From the NCBI GenBank assembly GCA_905480605.1, contig CAJQRD010000022.1, positions 1 through 56,869 of the forward strand: a stretch of 56,869 bases of DNA, written 5' to 3'. The notes under the pieces were generated by a model that saw only the letters and a program-made list of their open reading frames with translations, was not told the origin of the DNA and searched no databases. A program made the translations under genes and the position numbers. Source of the stretch: an uncultured Saprospiraceae bacterium. GTDB lineage: Bacteria; Bacteroidota; Bacteroidia; Chitinophagales; Saprospiraceae. Of the stretch, positions 56,201-56,869 are shown piece after piece. The first letter of the stretch is position 1. The number at the start of each line of letters is the position of its first letter.

Positions 56201-56869
56201 AGGTCCCGGCGGAAGAACTTCTGCTTGATATGTTAATACTATATTTGAACCGGCAAGAACAGTTAAGCCGGACCAATTAATCATGCCAGCATTTAAAATA
56301 CCTCCATGACTGATTGATGTAATATTGGTTAATCCATTAGGAATTATGTCTTCAATGTCTACACCAGTAGCGTTATCAGGTCCAAAATTATTAATAGTTA
56401 TATTGTAAGTTATTAAATCTCCGACAAGAGGAGTTGGATTATCCACACCTTTTATCAAGCTTAAATCTGCTTCTCCATAGACAGTTACATCTAGATTACA
56501 AGATTCCGTGCAGCCGTTTGTATTATCTGTGACAATTAAGCTAAGATTGTAAGAACCTATTGCGTTTGCATATACTGATACAGTTTGATTTGTATTCGAT
56601 CCAGATATTGCTCCATTTCCAGTTATACTCCAGAAATATGTATATCCAGCCGGGGCAGAATAGATATTTGTTGTGTTTATAAGTACTAAATTAGATCCAG
56701 TTACAGAACAAGGTGGTGATGTAATGTTTAAAATTATGACAACATTATCAGTAGCTGTACAACCATTATCACTGTCAGTGACAGTGACGGTATATGTACC
56801 TGGAGCATCGACAGTAGGGGTAGCGGTGTTATCACCGGCAGTAATGTTACCGCCAACAGATGCGGACCA
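50240..56869 (-). CDS. Giant secreted DUF11-repeat protein with dockerin/cohesin-like modules and T9SS tail (5' end outside window)
   Basis: At least 2209 residues are visible; the frame is still open at the right edge, so the true start lies beyond 56869 (an internal TTG at 56458 is not the start). Reading N to C: PKD/SprB-like repeats (GTYTVTVTDSDNGC) near the edge; four DUF11 repeats of about 140 residues ending in Asp-rich linkers (DEDGDGDGDDDDED); an Ig-like domain; a long region of HYR-like modules with conserved Cys (DCCGNT, CGxxCVGNIKVHRTW); a carboxypeptidase-regulatory-like domain (GEISGSIKTEQG); a dockerin-like pair (TLDLVLIQRHILG, ADVNNDFDITALDLINLRKLILG); a cohesin-like segment; and a T9SS type A sorting domain (NRPNPFTDYTTIEF to the end). 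Likely a calcium-bound surface adhesin or matrix protein. Confidence 0.9.
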   Translation of the reverse strand, partial: WSASVGGNITAGDNTATPTVDAPGTYTVTVTDSDNGCTATDNVVIILNITSPPCSVTGSNLVLINTTNIYSAPAGYTYFWSITGNGAISGSNTNQTVSVYANAIGSYNLSLIVTDNTNGCTESCNLDVTVYGEADLSLIKGVDNPTPLVGDLITYNITINNFGPDNATGVDIEDIIPNGLTNITSISHGGILNAGMINWSGLTVLAGSNIVLTYQAEVLPPGPGVSYSNSAQVTSSNVPDPDSDPNTDNTVDEDGDGDGDDDDEDELTITPQVADLMLNKSVNNSNPNVGDVITYSILVNNIGPNNATSVDVEDIIPNGLANITSISNGGSFNAGAIQWSGLSILAGSNVVLTYQAEVLPPGPGVSYYNSAQITSSDQFDPDSDPNTDNTVDEDGDGDGDDDDEDDLLITPQVADLMLNKSVNDSNPNIGDIITYSISVTNDGPDDATGVAVEDIIPNGLDNISSISNGGSFNAGAIQWSGISLAVGASLTLTYEAQVLAPGNGVSYLNSAQITDSDQFDPDSDPNTDNTVDEDGDGDGDDDDEDILTIDPQVADLMIVKSTTNVNPNIGDIITYTLRVTNDGPDNATEVAVEDLLPNGLGNIVSISNGGVANGNIITWSGLNINVGSTLLLTYDVEVMQPGPGVSYVNFTQITSSRQYDPDSNTSDDETVDDNDDDITDDDEDMFCIFIYEGPENIQACVGNSVIFSVNTYGLNYNLQWQSRPNSYSNWTNLYGETGNELVIDNITYDLSNYEYRVIIEDAVDGCSRPSKPAILIVQLPEPEQIACNDHLNISIDKDCSISDIHISMFVQSEYDYDNYILIIHDQAGNNIDYESTEVLLEHLGDTLMFIIMNSCTGNKCWGTLTFENKYLPEINCDCPIGGETGIGDYSEECMLSCYELPIIKGNYSDSLKNELIPQDLNDFVENNITIVCESVSPDQLSYNDEYIDLGCEGTILRRTWILDYDNGTGLSETMMCTSEYFFKPFELESIDTVEIEIATDSLNVSKGKLFMPFGVVEVNCLEDISPQSILEYFDDPNTSDLKTVIDQNNDSDGIIENNEGVSYAYPHYYVNGADLSKLHPQAISNEVCNLVLTYNDNQIDACGTNCVGNIKVHRTWTILDWCEGEYISYTQVIKAIDRDPPIIEVDDISASVDPWRCAVDVVLPEPSNIYDGCGGNVVYTIGNVSGNLTVSEDLNGAYILKDAIAGQIYNIEYIAEDCCGNTSSTYIKVHIDDHTPPVSITKENLVISLINQSNSENEATGTAKVYARDIDNGSYDGCTDIELAIRRPEISCSPQDTIWSDYVVFCCGDLNGAEYVEIDVEFRVRDAYGNENFSWSTIRLEDKSNININCSPDLVMTCDMDYNNLNITGLPEEFGACGEIELDCDIDEIIADTEPRVKKPFDGHFNDPKYDGVEIPAYDPLCGYGALRRRFRSCNNCVQWIIIEPINPFDTTSIVFPEDIITNCDGEDFGKPTWNANVCQSIGYSLESDTFNFDGNSCLKILNHWSVINWCEYDPTSPDSVGIIKHTQVIKIIDTEDPVISGIDSLIFEVDLECKGLGGELVVSAIDEGKCGSDWLSWELTIDLNSDWTQDFYYSSKLPKYIDGENNPYYIPSTTNGENVIIQIPTGLQASSIWHRAVWNVSDGCTNTTSFVQYFQVQDKKAPTPYCINIGTALIESNNEVELWAIDFNIGSYDNCTSSDNLIFTFTDVQPPIRDDSRYDSSTDLMWYNGDYWYYDSETGDYAKQDDYMNNDAHKWEPQLRSTSRIFTMDDADSNGIASVNIYTWDENGNKDFCIVNILLISNNVSNNGEISGSIKTEQGISVENITTEILSDLSNYPKYGVSNNEGLYSFEALTANSDYLVNAYSNEDYLNGVSTLDLVLIQRHILGLQHFDSPYKMIAADVNNDFDITALDLINLRKLILGIYEELPENNSWKSVDSNQKLTIQNAWHYKTYLEFENLTEPINEADFISVKIGDVNNSASTKLGQKMPKNNSLSIIDLVFDKSTVEKDEEVELELISNSSELYAYQMTLAIPGFEVLGIEGYNFKNDNAGMYEDKLTLSYDGISPLGAGKILTIKLKAIASQKDISDRIKITSDITSAEAYVGEMLNVVNISDASNSNDNQLILYQNRPNPFTDYTTIEFVLPESELIKLEFFNISGQLLHEITIEGVKGNNSIELSSSELNTFNSVIYYTITSDKFISTKKMTIIR
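54809..56470 (-). repeat. Four tandem 420-bp DUF11 repeats
   Basis: Units at 56470-56051, 56050-55631, 55630-55211 and 55210-54809. The first three are exactly 420 bases each and highly alike at the DNA level (the Asp-rich linker codons line up with a 420-base step); the fourth is more diverged. Each unit encodes one DUF11 domain plus an acidic linker. Confidence 0.9.

Noticed and set aside
56458-56458. Start codon of the giant gene at an internal TTG
   Set aside because: The frame continues without a stop to the window edge and the upstream translation (GTYTVTVTDSDNGC and similar) is clearly coding.
1-56869. tRNA, rRNA or known riboswitches
   Set aside because: No cloverleaf arms, conserved rRNA segments or recognisable riboswitch cores were seen in the intergenic regions read by eye; a covariance-model scan would be the decisive check.

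Overview
The window is AT-rich chromosomal DNA from a member of the Bacteroidota. The evidence is several secreted proteins with type IX secretion (T9SS) C-terminal sorting domains, Bacteroidota-type promoters (TAnnTTTG at -7), absence of clear Shine-Dalgarno sequences, and family content (PadR/PspC pair, DUF4783, TIGR02757, PorT-like barrel). MopE-type Asp-rich repeats, DUF11 repeats and dockerin-like segments in very large exported proteins recall Saprospiria-like marine lineages, but that placement is an inference. No rRNA, tRNA or CRISPR array was found by eye.

Layout. 1-2.6 kb: an ABC-type permease converging on nadC. 2.9-7.4 kb: three T9SS cargo genes (an Omp28-like protein with a CPWC motif, a thioredoxin-like protein without its cysteines, and a small cargo). 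7.6-8.8 kb: a padR-pspC pair. 8.8-15.6 kb: a leftward operon of a 1220-residue lipoprotein (cytochrome c, PA14, beta-propeller and DUF1080 domains), an MFS transporter and a CPA1 antiporter with a TrkA-N domain. 15.9-19.8 kb: an orphan gene, recX, a frameshifted mscS, a HAD hydrolase and glyS. 20.2-22.9 kb: phoH-osmC-aroA. 23.1-26.9 kb: a secreted HEIGHNWNCGH metalloprotease with MopE repeats. 27.1-38 kb: housekeeping and hypothetical genes (rlmN, CNNM/CorC, a CBM9-like lipoprotein, typA, a broken cyclophilin, DUF3137, DUF2461, gpmI, DUF4783). 38.2-43.7 kb: the rimP-nusA-infB-TIGR02757 operon. 43.8-45.6 kb: a purine nucleoside phosphorylase and an outer-membrane barrel.

45.9-50.0 kb is an accessory island in decay: a tyrosine recombinase with two in-frame stops and a frameshift, an intact excisionase-type HTH gene, a broken P-loop ATPase, and truncated, frameshifted type I restriction remnants (hsdS, hsdR) without hsdM. 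From 50.2 kb to the right edge runs one giant leftward gene, incomplete at its 5' end, with four 140-residue DUF11 repeats, HYR/Ig-like modules, a dockerin-like pair, a cohesin-like segment and a T9SS tail.

The less ordinary signals are a probable attenuator in the rimP leader, a 28-residue membrane peptide gene followed by its own terminator downstream of gpmI, coding-like remnants upstream of glyS, the multidomain lipoprotein operon, a recent 546-bp duplication in the metalloprotease, and frameshifts in two core genes. I see no clear new defence or mobile system; the island is eroded rather than active.
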